Shown one piece after another: positions 50,353 through 60,377 of a DNA stretch of 64,000 bases. Below the pieces are notes generated by a model that had not been told where the DNA came from, did not search any database, and saw only the letters and a program-made list of their open reading frames with translations. The stretch comes from Gammaproteobacteria bacterium (GTDB taxonomy: Bacteria; Pseudomonadota; Gammaproteobacteria; Steroidobacterales; Foliamicaceae): NCBI GenBank assembly GCA_011523505.1, contig WTGP01000008.1:62001-126000 (forward strand), given 5' to 3'. A program made the translations under genes and the position numbers. Each line of letters opens with the position of its first letter. The stretch's first letter is position 1.

Positions 50353-52179
50353 TCAGTGCAGCGCGCCGTAGATTCTCTGCGCGAGTTCCGGGCCGATGCC
50401 GGGCAGCTTGCGCAGGTCCTCCACGGGGGCGGCCTCGACGCCGCGCAATCCGCCGAAGTGGCGCAGGAGTTGGCGGCGGCGCTTGGGTCCGAGCCCCGGC
50501 ACTTCCTCCAGCACCGACGACTTGCGAGCGCCGTGCCGCCGCCGGCGGTGGCCTTCCAGAGCGAAGCGGTGCGCTTCGTCGCGAATTCGCGCAATCAGTT
50601 TCAGCGCCGCGGAGCCCGACCCCGGAATCAGCGGCCGGGCGAGATCCGGCATGTAGATGCGCTCGCGACCCTCGCGGCGCCCGAAGCCTTTGGCTACGGC
50701 GGCCACCGGCATGCTTGACAGCCCCAGCGCTTCCAGCTCGGCGCGCGCCGCGTTCAGCTGGCCGCGGCCGCCATCGATCAGCAGCAACTCCGGCAGAGTC
50801 GATTCTTCCCGGACCAGCCGGCCGTAGCGCCGGCGCACGGCCTCGGCAATGGCGCCGTAGTCGTCGCCGCTTTCGGCGCAGCGGATATTGAACCGCCGGT
50901 ACTCGGAACGGCTGGCGCCCTCGGGCGAGAAGACCACGCAGGAGGCAACCGGCGACTCGCCGCCGGTATGGCTGATATCGAAGCACTCGATACGTTCGGG
51001 CGGGCGCATCAGTTGCAGTTCCCTCGCCAGCGCCTTCAACTGGGAAGCGAGGCCCCGCGCGCCCGCGGCCTGCTGCTGCGCTCCGGCCTCCGCGTTCCTG
51101 CGCGCCAGCTCGACCCAGCGCCGGCGCCAGCCACGGACGTTCCAGCGCACCGCCACGCGATGGCCGCTCTGCATGCCCAGCGCGCTCTCCAGCAGGTCGC
51201 GCCGGCTGACCGCTCCGCCGGTAATGACTTCCCACGGCGCGCCGCGCTCGAAGTAATGCTGCGAAATGAAGGCGCCCAGGACTTCGTCGGATTCCACTCC
51301 GGGCACGATCCGCGGAAAGAAGAGCCGGCTGCCGGTCAGCGTGCCGCGCCGGATCCACAACACCGCCACGCAGAAGACGCCGCCGCTCTCGGCCACCGTG
51401 ACGACGTCCAGGTCGCGCGCCGCGCCGCCCGCCACCGACTGGCTGGCCTGAATCCGCTGAAGCGCGGCCACCCGGTCGCGCAGCAGCGCCGCGCGTTCGT
51501 AATCCAGTTCCTCCGCGGCCCGCTCCATGCGCCCCAGCAGGTCCTCCAGCACCGCTTCGTTCTTTCCTTCCAGGAACAACAGCGCCTGGCTTGCGTCGGC
51601 GGCATACTCGTCTTCGCTGACCAGGCCCACGCAGGGCGCCGTGCAGCGGTCCAGCTGGTACTGCAGGCAGGGCCGCTCGCGGTAACGGAAATAGGAGTCC
51701 TCGCACAGCCGTATCCGGAACAGCTTCTGCGCCTGGCCCAGCGCGCTGCGCACCGCCGCGGCGTTGGAATAAGGGCCCAGGTAACGGCCCTTGCCGCGCC
51801 GCGCGCCGCGATGGAAGGCAAATCGCGGGAAAGGATCGCGGGTGGTGGCGTAGATGTAGGGATAGCTCTTGTCGTCGCGCAGATAGATATTGAACCGCGG
51901 CTTGTGGCGCTTGATCAGGTTGCATTCCAGCAGCAGCGCTTCCTGCTCCGTCCCGGTAACGGTCACTTCCACCCGCCGGGTTCGGTTCATGAGCTTCTGG
52001 ATGCGCGGCTGATGGCTGCGCGAACCGAAATACGACGCCACCCGGCGCCTCAGGTTCTTGGCCTTGCCCACGTACAGGATGGCGCCCCTGCCGTCCAGCA
52101 TCCGGTAGACGCCGCAGCTTCGGGTCAGGCTCTCGAGGAATTTCCCCGGATTGAAGTCTTCTGTCTTATCGGCGCCCAT
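50353..52179 (-). CDS. uvrC: UvrABC excinuclease subunit C
   Basis: About 608 residues, close to E. coli UvrC. The N-terminal GIY-YIG nuclease is CGVYRMLDGRGAILYVGKAK (about residues 23-42), a UVR/UvrB-binding coiled region follows near residue 190, the RNase H-like C-terminal nuclease includes IECFDISHTGGESPVAS and LLIDGGRGQLNAA, and a helix-hairpin-helix pair (EEVPGLGPKRRRQLLRHFGG) ends it. It makes both incisions in nucleotide excision repair. The ATG at 52179 is used rather than the TTG at 52209. Confidence 0.96.
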   Translation of the reverse strand: MGADKTEDFNPGKFLESLTRSCGVYRMLDGRGAILYVGKAKNLRRRVASYFGSRSHQPRIQKLMNRTRRVEVTVTGTEQEALLLECNLIKRHKPRFNIYLRDDKSYPYIYATTRDPFPRFAFHRGARRGKGRYLGPYSNAAAVRSALGQAQKLFRIRLCEDSYFRYRERPCLQYQLDRCTAPCVGLVSEDEYAADASQALLFLEGKNEAVLEDLLGRMERAAEELDYERAALLRDRVAALQRIQASQSVAGGAARDLDVVTVAESGGVFCVAVLWIRRGTLTGSRLFFPRIVPGVESDEVLGAFISQHYFERGAPWEVITGGAVSRRDLLESALGMQSGHRVAVRWNVRGWRRRWVELARRNAEAGAQQQAAGARGLASQLKALARELQLMRPPERIECFDISHTGGESPVASCVVFSPEGASRSEYRRFNIRCAESGDDYGAIAEAVRRRYGRLVREESTLPELLLIDGGRGQLNAARAELEALGLSSMPVAAVAKGFGRREGRERIYMPDLARPLIPGSGSAALKLIARIRDEAHRFALEGHRRRRHGARKSSVLEEVPGLGPKRRRQLLRHFGGLRGVEAAPVEDLRKLPGIGPELAQRIYGALH

Positions 52180-52209
52180 CGGCGCCGATATTAGTGTGCT
52201 GTCCGGCAA

Positions 52210-53574
52210 CTAGGCGGCCGCCTGTTGCGTGATCAGCATGGCCAGTTCCATCGCCTGCTCGTAATTCAGGCGCGGATCGACCTGGGTGCGGTAGCTCCTG
52301 TCGAGACCGGCCTCGTCCAGCCCCCGCGCGCCGCCAATACACTCGGTGACGTTCTCTCCGGTCAGTTCCAGGTGCACGCCGCCGAGGACCGTGCCGGCGC
52401 TCGAATGCAGTTCGAAAGCCTGCTTCAGCTCGGCTTCGATATTCTCGAGCCGGCGCGTCTTGCGGCCGTTGGATGCCGTTTCGGTATTGCCGTGCATGGG
52501 GTCGCACATCCACAGGACCAGCGCGCCGGCGCGCTGCACCGCATCGATCAGGGGCGGCAGCACCTCGCCGACCCTGCCCGCGCCCATGCGGTGGATCAGT
52601 GTGATGCGCCCCGGCTGGTTGTCCGGGTTCAGGATCCGGAGCAGGTCCAGCAGCCACTCGGGCGTCATGCCCGGGCCGATCTTGATCCCCATGGGATTGG
52701 CCACCCCGCGGAAGAACTCCACGTGCCCGCCGTCGGGTTGCGCCGTGCGCATGCCGATCCAGGGGAAATGGGCGGTCAGGTCGTACCAAAGCCCGCGGTG
52801 ATCCAGGAATCGGGTCTGGGACTGCTCGTAGTGCAGCAGCAGGCCCTCGTGCGACGTATAGAAATCGGTGCGGCGAAGGCGGCTCAGGTCGCGTCCGGTA
52901 GAGTGCTCGATGAAATCCAGAGAGCGCGTAATCCGGTCCACGATCACTTCGTAAGCCTGGGATTGGGGAGAATGATTGACCCAGTCCAGGTCCCAGTTCT
53001 CCGGGTGATGCAGGTCGGCGAACCCGCCGTCCACCAGCGAACGGATGAAGTTGAGCGTCAGTGCGGCGCGCTCGTAGCCGCGCAGCAGCAGCCTGGGGTC
53101 CGGTTCCCGGTCGCCGGTGGTGAACGACTCCCGGTTGACCAGGTCGCCGCGGAAGCTCGGCAGCGAAACCTGCTCGCGCGATTCCAGCGCCGCCGAGCGC
53201 GGCTTTGCGTATTGCCCGGCCATGCGCCCGATGCGCACGATCGGCTTGCGCAGCCCGTAGCTCAGCACCAGGCTCATCTGCAGCAGCACCTTGAGCCGAC
53301 TCACGATGATGTCGGAAGTGCATTCCTCGAAGGTCTCGGCGCAGTCGCCGCCCTGCAGCACGAAGCTCTCGCCCCGCTGCGCCTCCGCGATGGACTCGCG
53401 CAGCGACTCCACCTCCCAGCTGGTCACGATGGGCGGCAGCGCGGACAGCTCCTTCAGCGCCGCGTTCAGCGCCTCGGTGTTGCGGTACTCCGGCTGCTGC
53501 TGGGTTTCCCGGCCGAGCCAGCCGTCCGGGCTCCACTCGTCCGTCGCCTGTTTGTCGGTCAGCGCGAAAGCCAT
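52210..53574 (-). CDS. Class II 3-deoxy-7-phosphoheptulonate synthase
   Basis: A 454-residue plant-type (class II) DAHP synthase, the first step of the shikimate pathway. Landmarks are SFVLQGGDCAETFEE, RIGRMAGQYAKPRS, FYTSHEGLLLHYEQ, WIGMRTAQPDGGHVEF, NPMGIKIGPGM, the metal site MCDPMHGNTE and GGVHLELTGENVTEC. Its stop abuts the in-frame TTG preceding uvrC, and the MBL gene ends 2 bp upstream, so it belongs to a minus-strand operon. Confidence 0.94.
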   Translation of the reverse strand: MAFALTDKQATDEWSPDGWLGRETQQQPEYRNTEALNAALKELSALPPIVTSWEVESLRESIAEAQRGESFVLQGGDCAETFEECTSDIIVSRLKVLLQMSLVLSYGLRKPIVRIGRMAGQYAKPRSAALESREQVSLPSFRGDLVNRESFTTGDREPDPRLLLRGYERAALTLNFIRSLVDGGFADLHHPENWDLDWVNHSPQSQAYEVIVDRITRSLDFIEHSTGRDLSRLRRTDFYTSHEGLLLHYEQSQTRFLDHRGLWYDLTAHFPWIGMRTAQPDGGHVEFFRGVANPMGIKIGPGMTPEWLLDLLRILNPDNQPGRITLIHRMGAGRVGEVLPPLIDAVQRAGALVLWMCDPMHGNTETASNGRKTRRLENIEAELKQAFELHSSAGTVLGGVHLELTGENVTECIGGARGLDEAGLDRSYRTQVDPRLNYEQAMELAMLITQQAAA

Positions 53575-53576
53575 GG

Positions 53577-54467
53577 TCAGTCTCCGTCCAGGCCCTCAAG
53601 GATCGCCCGGGTGAATCCCTCGCCGTCGATGAATCCGCTGCTCCAGCGCTCGTCGAGGTCCGCCAGTGGATTGGCGGCAACGATCTCTTCGGCCGTCCTG
53701 CCTTCATCCAGCAGGGCCTGCACGCGGCTCCGGGACTCGACCAGCATGTCGTGGAATTCCCGGATCTCGGCGCGATTGGAAAGATGGCCGTGTCCCGGCA
53801 TGATTTTCGTCTCGTCGTCGGCCCAGTCCAGCACCTGCCGGGCGCCGTCGATCAGGCCGTCGATGTGCCCGCCGTGCTGGCCGTCGATAAACGGATAGCC
53901 AAGCGTGATGTAAACGTCGCCGGTGTGCACCGCGTTGGCGTTCTCGAAATACAGGATCACGTCGCCGCTCGTGTGCGCGTTGGGCACGTGCCGGGCGTGG
54001 ACGGTATCGCCGTTGATATGAAACGTCATGTTGTCGTAAAAGGTGATGATCGGCAGGGCCACCTCCGGCGCCGGCGGCAGATTCATGCCGAACCTCACGA
54101 GCGTCTGCGGCTCGCTCATCAGCGCCCGCACGTTGTCGTGGGCGAAGATCTGCGCCCCGTTGCTGCCGAAATACTCGTTGCCCCCGACGTGATCGAAGTG
54201 CCAGTGCGTGTTGAACAGCATGTCCACCGTCCCGCCGGTCAGCTCGTCCACGGCGGCGGCTATTTTCGGCGACAGCTCGGCGAACTGGTCGTCGATCATG
54301 AACACGCCGTCCTCGCCCGCGAACAGGCCGATGTTGCCCCCGGCTCCGACCAGCATGTACAAACCGTCGGCAACCGGGACCGGTTCGATCTTCACGTTTT
54401 CCATGTCCTGCTGCGCGCCCGCGGACAGAGCGACGAGCACGCCCGCGATGGTCAGTAAACGCTTCAT
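53577..54467 (-). CDS. Secreted metallo-beta-lactamase fold hydrolase
   Basis: A 296-residue MBL-fold protein with a Sec signal (LLTIAGVLVALSAGAQQ). The metal-binding motif HxHxDH is THWHFDHVGG, with further ligands in VPNAHTSGD, HTGDVYI and MPGHGHLS, so both zinc sites are intact. It is similar in layout to periplasmic MBL hydrolases of broad or unknown substrate rather than to a resistance enzyme; I cannot assign one. It is the first gene of a minus-strand run with the DAHP synthase and uvrC. Confidence 0.86.
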   Translation of the reverse strand: MKRLLTIAGVLVALSAGAQQDMENVKIEPVPVADGLYMLVGAGGNIGLFAGEDGVFMIDDQFAELSPKIAAAVDELTGGTVDMLFNTHWHFDHVGGNEYFGSNGAQIFAHDNVRALMSEPQTLVRFGMNLPPAPEVALPIITFYDNMTFHINGDTVHARHVPNAHTSGDVILYFENANAVHTGDVYITLGYPFIDGQHGGHIDGLIDGARQVLDWADDETKIMPGHGHLSNRAEIREFHDMLVESRSRVQALLDEGRTAEEIVAANPLADLDERWSSGFIDGEGFTRAILEGLDGD

Positions 54468-54550
54468 TTTCCCGCCTCCGTGGCGTATTGCTGGACGAAC
54501 CTAGCATTCTAACGGCGAAGACCCTTGCGTGCTATGATGCTACGCCCTTT

Positions 54551-56140
54551 ATGTACGCGCCTTTCAAAGCCCGAACTCTCCTGTTTCCGTCGGTCCTGCT
54601 GGTCCTGGCGGGCCTGCTCATGTGGCGGTCGGGACCGGCCCAGGACGAGGCGGAAGAAGCGGCGGAAAACGCCGCCGAGGGCATCGCCCTGGTAATGACC
54701 ATCGACGACGCCATCGGCGTGGCGACCGCCGAGTTCTTCACCGACAGCATCGAAACCGCCGAGGACCGCAACGCCGGAATCCTGGTGCTTGAGTTGAACA
54801 CGCCGGGCGGCCTGATGACCTCGATGGAAGACATGACCGACGCGATCCTGGCGTCCGAAGTGCCGGTAGCCGTTTATGTAACGCCGGACGGGGCAAAGGC
54901 GGCCAGCGCCGGAACGTTCATCCTGTACGCCAGCCACGTCGCCGCCATGTCCCGAACAACGACGCTGGGCGCGGCGACGCCGGTGAGCATGGGTCAGGCA
55001 GGAGTACCGCCGGCCCCGATCAGGCTTCTTATGTTTGACGAATCCGCGTCATCTTCGGAGGATGAAACATCGTCCGGCAACAACGGAGACGGCGACGAAA
55101 GCAACGGCGATTCCGATTCCGACGGGGGCGAACCCGAAGGCGCCGACGAAGCCGTCGAGGATGCGGAAGAGTCGCCGGGCAAGACCGCCGAAGAACTGGA
55201 CGCCGAGGCGATGAACCGCAAGGTCGTCAACGACGCCGTGGCGAAGATCCGGTCGTTTGCCGACCGGAGGGGCCGCAACGCGGATTGGGCGGAATCGGCG
55301 GTGCGCGAAGGCGCGACGCTGGTCGCCACGGAAGCGGTTGAATTGAACGTGGTGGACTTTATTGCGTCGGACGTTGCGGACCTTCTGGAAAAAGCCCACG
55401 GCAAGGAAGTGGACGTCGACGGCGAGGAAGTGGTCCTGCAGACCGCGGGCCTGGAGATCGAACGCCTGGAGCCCGGCTGGCGCACGCAGCTGCTCGCGAT
55501 AATCACCAACCCCGCGGTGGCCTACGGCTTGCTGCTGATCGGGCTTTACGGCCTGCTGCTGGAAGGATACAACCCGGGCGTGCTTGTGCCGGGCATCGTG
55601 GGCGTCATTTGCCTGTTGATAGCGGCTTACGCCTTGAACCTTCTGCCTGTGAATTACGCCGGGCTGCTGCTTATGGCTCTGGGGGTGGGCCTGATCATCG
55701 CGGAGGCGGTAACGCCAAGCTTTGGAATCCTCGGAATGGGAGGCGTCGTGGCATTCTTTGTAGGCTCGATAATTCTGTTTGATACCGGCATCCCCGGCTT
55801 CGAGGTGCCGATACGCCTGATCGGAGGCGTGGGTCTTGCAGCCGGATTGCTGATGTTGGGCCTCGTGGTCGTACTGGCACGAAGCCGGCAACGGCCTGTG
55901 GTCAGTGGCCGCGAGAGTCTGGTCGGTCACCGGGCCGTAGCGCTGGAGGACTTCCAGGACGCAGGCCCGGTCCTGGTCCAGGGGGAGCGCTGGCACGCGA
56001 CCAGTCGCTCGGCGGTCACCAAGGGACAGGAACTTTTCGTGCACTCCGTGGAAGAGGGTCTGAGGCTTCAAATAGGCCAGTCTCCGCCTGAACAAACTGC
56101 GCGCCCAAACTTGTTCTCATTGTTGAAGAAAATGAGCTAA
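54551..56140 (+). CDS. NfeD family membrane-bound ClpP-class protease
   Basis: About 529 residues. An N-terminal signal/anchor ([16 protein letters not shown]) leads to a ClpP/SppA-like domain with [20 protein letters not shown] and the serine in [13 protein letters not shown]. The C-terminal half has four to six membrane segments ([20 protein letters not shown] and following) and an NfeD OB-like domain ([18 protein letters not shown]). An acidic Ser/Asp/Glu/Gly insert of about 40 residues ([19 protein letters not shown]) interrupts the protease domain. ATG 54551 is chosen over an upstream TTG. It partners with the slipin gene 10 bp downstream. Confidence 0.9.
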   Translation: MYAPFKARTLLFPSVLLVLAGLLMWRSGPAQDEAEEAAENAAEGIALVMTIDDAIGVATAEFFTDSIETAEDRNAGILVLELNTPGGLMTSMEDMTDAILASEVPVAVYVTPDGAKAASAGTFILYASHVAAMSRTTTLGAATPVSMGQAGVPPAPIRLLMFDESASSSEDETSSGNNGDGDESNGDSDSDGGEPEGADEAVEDAEESPGKTAEELDAEAMNRKVVNDAVAKIRSFADRRGRNADWAESAVREGATLVATEAVELNVVDFIASDVADLLEKAHGKEVDVDGEEVVLQTAGLEIERLEPGWRTQLLAIITNPAVAYGLLLIGLYGLLLEGYNPGVLVPGIVGVICLLIAAYALNLLPVNYAGLLLMALGVGLIIAEAVTPSFGILGMGGVVAFFVGSIILFDTGIPGFEVPIRLIGGVGLAAGLLMLGLVVVLARSRQRPVVSGRESLVGHRAVALEDFQDAGPVLVQGERWHATSRSAVTKGQELFVHSVEEGLRLQIGQSPPEQTARPNLFSLLKKMS

Positions 56141-56150
56141 GGAGTTAATA

Positions 56151-56903
56151 ATGCTAACTTATCTTATTGCAGGAATCATCATACTCGTTCTCATCATCGC
56201 ATCGGTGCGGATCCTTTCGGAGTACGAGCGCGGCGTGATTTTCCTGCTCGGCCGGTTCTGGAAGGTGAAGGGGCCGGGACTGATCATCGTGATCCCACTG
56301 GTCCAGCGGATGGTCCGGGTGGACCTCCGCGTCATCGTCATGGACGTGCCCACCCAGGACGTGATCTCGCGCGACAACGTATCGGTGAAAGTCAATGCGG
56401 TGGTTTATTTCCGTATCGTGGATCCCGAGCGGGCCATCATCCAGGTGGCCAACGTTTTCGAGGCCACCAGCCAGCTGGCGCAGACAACCCTGCGCTCGGT
56501 GCTCGGCCAACATGAACTGGACGAAATGCTGTCCGAACGCGACAAGCTCAATCAGGACATCCAGGTGATCCTCGATCAACACACCGACGCATGGGGCATC
56601 AAGGTTTCGAATGTGGAGATCAAGCACGTCGACCTGGACGAGAGCATGATCCGCGCGATCGCCGCCCAGGCCGAGGCCGAGCGGGCCCGGCGCGCCAAGG
56701 TCATTCACGCCGAAGGCGAGAGTCAGGCTGCCGGACAATTGTCGGAAGCCGCGTCCAAACTGGCCGAACAGGGACAAGCCTTGCAGTTGCGTTACCTGCA
56801 AACGCTTACCGAGGTGGCGAATGAGGGCACTTCCACCATCGTGTTCCCGTTGCCGATAGACCTCATCGAGCCTCTGCTGAAGATGGCCGGCAAGAAATCA
56901 TGA
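56151..56903 (+). CDS. SPFH/slipin (stomatin-like) membrane protein
   Basis: A 250-residue slipin. An N-terminal membrane segment ([18 protein letters not shown]) is followed by the SPFH domain: [40 protein letters not shown], and the coiled-coil [20 protein letters not shown]. NfeD and slipin genes are usually paired and the NfeD protease cleaves slipin in some archaea and bacteria. AAGGAG precedes the ATG. It overlaps the next gene by 4 bp. Confidence 0.94.
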   Translation: MLTYLIAGIIILVLIIASVRILSEYERGVIFLLGRFWKVKGPGLIIVIPLVQRMVRVDLRVIVMDVPTQDVISRDNVSVKVNAVVYFRIVDPERAIIQVANVFEATSQLAQTTLRSVLGQHELDEMLSERDKLNQDIQVILDQHTDAWGIKVSNVEIKHVDLDESMIRAIAAQAEAERARRAKVIHAEGESQAAGQLSEAASKLAEQGQALQLRYLQTLTEVANEGTSTIVFPLPIDLIEPLLKMAGKKS

Positions 56904-58330
56904 GCCGGGAATACGACATCATCGTGGTCGGCGCCGGCTCGGCCGGCATACCGGCGGCCATTTTCGCGGCCCAGGGCGGCGCGCGGGTGCTGCAGATTGA
57001 TGCCGACAGCCGGGTCGGCGGCACCTTGTACTGGTCATCGGGCCAGATCAGCGCCGCGGGCACGCGCCAACAGGCCGCGCTGGGCATCGAGGACAGCGCC
57101 GAGGAACACTACCAGGACGCCCAGCGCATCGCCTACGGCGGCATCGATCCGGTCCTCGGGCGGCTCGCGACAGGCGGCGCCGCGGAAACCCTGCACTGGC
57201 TCATGGACCTGGGGCTTGAGCTGGCGCCGGAAACGCCCGTTGCGGGGATGGTGCACGAGCCCTATACGACGCGCCGTTACGTCTGGGGCCGCGAACAGGC
57301 CATTTCGATTCTCAAGGTGATCGAGCCCGTGCATCGTGAAATGGTGGCGTCGGGGGCGATCGATTTGCGGCTGCAGACCCGCATGACCGGCCTGCTCACT
57401 TCCTCTTCCGGGGCCGTGATCGGAGTCAGGGCCGAATCCAACGGCCAAGAACTCGAGTTCCGGGCGCCGAACGTGGCGCTGACCACCGGCGGTTACGCCG
57501 CCAATCCCGAGCTCTGGAACGAGGTCACGCCCTACCCCCTGCACTCCCACTGCAACCCGTTTTCGCGCGGCGAAGGGATCATAGCGGCCCGAGAGATCGG
57601 CGCCAAAATTGATCGCACCGACCAGTTTCTTGCCACCTTCGCGGGCTTCCTGCAGGATCCGGACGATCCCCTGAGCGCCTGGTTCTTCCAGCTGGCGCCG
57701 GCCTACCGGGCGCCATGGGAAATCTACGTGGACGGCCAGGGCAAGCGGTTCCTGCGCGAAGACCACCCGAGCATTCACTACAGCGAGACCTCGCTGTTGA
57801 AGCAGCCCGGCATGCGCATGGTCATCGTGTTCGACGAAGGCATACGCCAGAACGCAACGCCGATGTCCGTTCTCGACAAGCAGGGCCGCGACCTGCGCCC
57901 CGAATTCAATACCCACCCGGCGTTCCAGAAGGCCGCCTCCATTGAGGAACTGGCCGGCCGGTTCGATATTCCGCCGGAAAACCTCGTGGCGACGGTCAAG
58001 CGTTACAACGAAGCCGTCGACAATCACGAGGACCCCGAGTTCAATCGGCTGTACATGCCGCGCCGCATCGACCGCGCGCCGTATTACGGGATCGAAGCGG
58101 TGGGCGTAACCGTGATCAGTCCCGGCGGCGTCAATGTCAACGGCGACCTGCAGGTCGTGGACGAGTCCGACAAGCCGATCGGCGGCCTTTATGCCGCCGG
58201 CGAAATACTCGGCTTCACGCGCCTTTCGGGCGCCGCCTTCGTTGGCGGCATGTCGCTGATGCCGGCCATGACCTTCGGCCGCATGATCGGCGAACAGACC
58301 GCCGCCCAACTGCAGGCCCGCGCCGCGTAA
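56900..58330 (+). CDS. FAD-dependent oxidoreductase, fumarate reductase/KstD flavoprotein type
   Basis: A 476-residue flavoprotein. The N-terminal dinucleotide fold is [20 protein letters not shown] (about residues 5-24). Family landmarks are [29 protein letters not shown] and the C-terminal [20 protein letters not shown]. It resembles soluble fumarate reductase and 3-ketosteroid dehydrogenase flavoproteins; the substrate is unknown. It has no signal peptide and overlaps the slipin stop by 4 bp (ATGA), which makes it part of the nfeD-slipin transcript. It converges with the S41 protease gene. Confidence 0.85.
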   Translation: MSREYDIIVVGAGSAGIPAAIFAAQGGARVLQIDADSRVGGTLYWSSGQISAAGTRQQAALGIEDSAEEHYQDAQRIAYGGIDPVLGRLATGGAAETLHWLMDLGLELAPETPVAGMVHEPYTTRRYVWGREQAISILKVIEPVHREMVASGAIDLRLQTRMTGLLTSSSGAVIGVRAESNGQELEFRAPNVALTTGGYAANPELWNEVTPYPLHSHCNPFSRGEGIIAAREIGAKIDRTDQFLATFAGFLQDPDDPLSAWFFQLAPAYRAPWEIYVDGQGKRFLREDHPSIHYSETSLLKQPGMRMVIVFDEGIRQNATPMSVLDKQGRDLRPEFNTHPAFQKAASIEELAGRFDIPPENLVATVKRYNEAVDNHEDPEFNRLYMPRRIDRAPYYGIEAVGVTVISPGGVNVNGDLQVVDESDKPIGGLYAAGEILGFTRLSGAAFVGGMSLMPAMTFGRMIGEQTAAQLQARAA

Positions 58331-58338
58331 CGGCGGTA

Positions 58339-60363
58339 TCAGTAGCCGATATGCTGTTTGATCGGGTCCTGGGGCGGTAGGAACTGGATCGCTTCCTGCT
58401 CCCTGGCCGCCTGCGCTGAAGCCGGCGCGGCGCAGTTGCCCGTCTCGATGAAGCGCAAGGCGGCGGCTATACGCCCCTCCTCCGCCGTTCCGAGCTGACT
58501 TTCACGGTCATCGGGAACCTCGCACTCGACAGCCAGACCGTCGTAGTAATCCTCGAAGCCGTCTGCGTTGACGGTTGCGAAAGAAACAGGCCACATGATT
58601 CCCAGACCGGACCGACGGTTGCCCGGATCCTCCAGGCAAAAGTCGAATCCGTATTGACCCACCGGCTTGCCGTATGTTCGCTCTCCGATCAATGTCACGT
58701 TCTCGTGCGGCTGAAGCGCGGTAGCGACCAGTTCGCTGGCGGATGCCGAGCTTCGACTCGTTATAAACACGACGTTTTCAAGATCCCTTAGCGCTGATTC
58801 GTTCTCGCACCTGGCGACCAGTTCCTGCGAACCATACACTTCGCAGCCGAAATAAGCGGTCCGGTTCCAGCCCTGTCTCTCCAGTAAGTCATTGTGAATT
58901 CGTCTTGACAGGACGGTCTGGCGGCCGCCTTCAAAGAGTTCGGGACCCCCGATCAATGTAGCCAGACCGTAAGCGATCGGAACGCTGCCTCCACCGTTGT
59001 AGCGCAAATCCACGATCAGGTGCCGGACGCCTTGCCGGTTGAACTTGGCAAACTCCTCAAGCAGCCGCTCGTTGGCGTCGCCGAAAAACGTCCGGAAATG
59101 AACGTACCCGACTTTGCCCGCGTCGGTATCGAATACGGTGGCGTGTTCAGCCGGCACCGTCGGAATCGAAACCAGGTCTTTGGCGACGTCCAGGGTTGAC
59201 CGGTCACCGTTCACTTTTTCCAGCTCGAAGGTCACTTCGTGCCCTTTCTCGTTGGGGCCGAACTCGGCGCCGATCTCAGCGAAGCTCAAGCCGTCGATCG
59301 CCTTGCCGTTGAGCGAGAGAATCTTGTCGCCACGCTGGAAGCCGGCCTTCCCCGCCGGAGAATCCTGGTACACATCAAGGATCTCAAGGTGCACCGGGTC
59401 CATGTTCTGATCGACGATATAAATGACTCGAAAGCCGAACACGTAGGCCTCTCCGGCAAATATCATGTCCGACCGGATTTTGGTCAGCCAGTAACTGAAG
59501 CCCCGGTCATGGGTCTCCGGTTTCCAGCGAAGTTCGTCCAGCATGGCGTCGAGGGTATTGTGCTCTTCCAGCACAAGGTCTCCGTACTTGGCTGCCTGCT
59601 CGCTCTCGTCATTGAAGTAATAGACATCCTCCATGAGCTCGAAAATTTCCTTCCGAGCTGCCGGATAGGTACAGGCGCTGGCGCCATACCAATCCTGACT
59701 CAGGGCGAGGGACTGCGGTGAATTTGATGCAGCGGACGCCGTCACCGTGACTTCCAGTTCCCTGTCCGCGCCGCCATTCAGACCATACCGAACCACGATT
59801 TCTCCGGAGTCCGTGCCGGATTCGCCGCTATCGATATAGGCCCAGTCCAGGTCTTCCGGGAGGCTTGCGGTCCAATCCATCGTGCCGTATCCCGTATTGC
59901 TGACCTGCACAGTCACACTGCCGCCGTCCCCCTCTAGATCGGTACTGCTCACGGACAGATCAAGGACCGGAGGCGCCTCAGCCTGGCTGATCGTCACGGT
60001 GCGCGAGGCGGACCCGCTCGCCGAGATGGTCAGGTCAAACTCTCTTGCGGCGCCGTCATTTGCATCCACCTCGATTTGAACGGTCCCGGCATTGGTACCG
60101 CTGGAGCCGCTTGAAATGCGCGCCCAATCGATGCTGGAGGGAATCGATGCCGTCCAGTTCAACGACCCGCCCCCGCTGTTGGACACGCCTACCGAAACGT
60201 TCTCGCCGCCCGCTTCCGCGTCGATGCTGGTTACGGAAACACTGAGACTGGGAGGCGGACCGTCATCTCCGGAGCCGCCGCAGGCCGCCAGAAAAATGCC
60301 CGCCGCAATCGAAACGAAGGAAATTCTTAATGAAAACCCGTATGGATCTTTGAGTATGCGCAT
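58339..60363 (-). CDS. BACON-domain S41 (C-terminal processing) lipoprotease
   Basis: About 674 residues. A lipoprotein signal ends with the lipobox LAAC (IAAGIFLAACGGSG). Two BACON-like beta domains follow (LNWTASIPSSIDWARISSGS and MDWTASLPEDLDWAYIDSGE). A PDZ domain has YQDSPAGKAGFQRGDKILSL, and the S41 peptidase has VGYVHFRTFFG, LIVDLRYNGGGSV and the catalytic serine in TSRSSASASELVATAL. It probably acts at the outer membrane or in the periplasm. The track start at 60855 reads into the methyltransferase in another frame; ATG 60363 precedes the signal. Confidence 0.88.
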   Translation of the reverse strand: MRILKDPYGFSLRISFVSIAAGIFLAACGGSGDDGPPPSLSVSVTSIDAEAGGENVSVGVSNSGGGSLNWTASIPSSIDWARISSGSSGTNAGTVQIEVDANDGAAREFDLTISASGSASRTVTISQAEAPPVLDLSVSSTDLEGDGGSVTVQVSNTGYGTMDWTASLPEDLDWAYIDSGESGTDSGEIVVRYGLNGGADRELEVTVTASAASNSPQSLALSQDWYGASACTYPAARKEIFELMEDVYYFNDESEQAAKYGDLVLEEHNTLDAMLDELRWKPETHDRGFSYWLTKIRSDMIFAGEAYVFGFRVIYIVDQNMDPVHLEILDVYQDSPAGKAGFQRGDKILSLNGKAIDGLSFAEIGAEFGPNEKGHEVTFELEKVNGDRSTLDVAKDLVSIPTVPAEHATVFDTDAGKVGYVHFRTFFGDANERLLEEFAKFNRQGVRHLIVDLRYNGGGSVPIAYGLATLIGGPELFEGGRQTVLSRRIHNDLLERQGWNRTAYFGCEVYGSQELVARCENESALRDLENVVFITSRSSASASELVATALQPHENVTLIGERTYGKPVGQYGFDFCLEDPGNRRSGLGIMWPVSFATVNADGFEDYYDGLAVECEVPDDRESQLGTAEEGRIAAALRFIETGNCAAPASAQAAREQEAIQFLPPQDPIKQHIGY

Positions 60364-60377
60364 TGTCGGGCCGGGGC

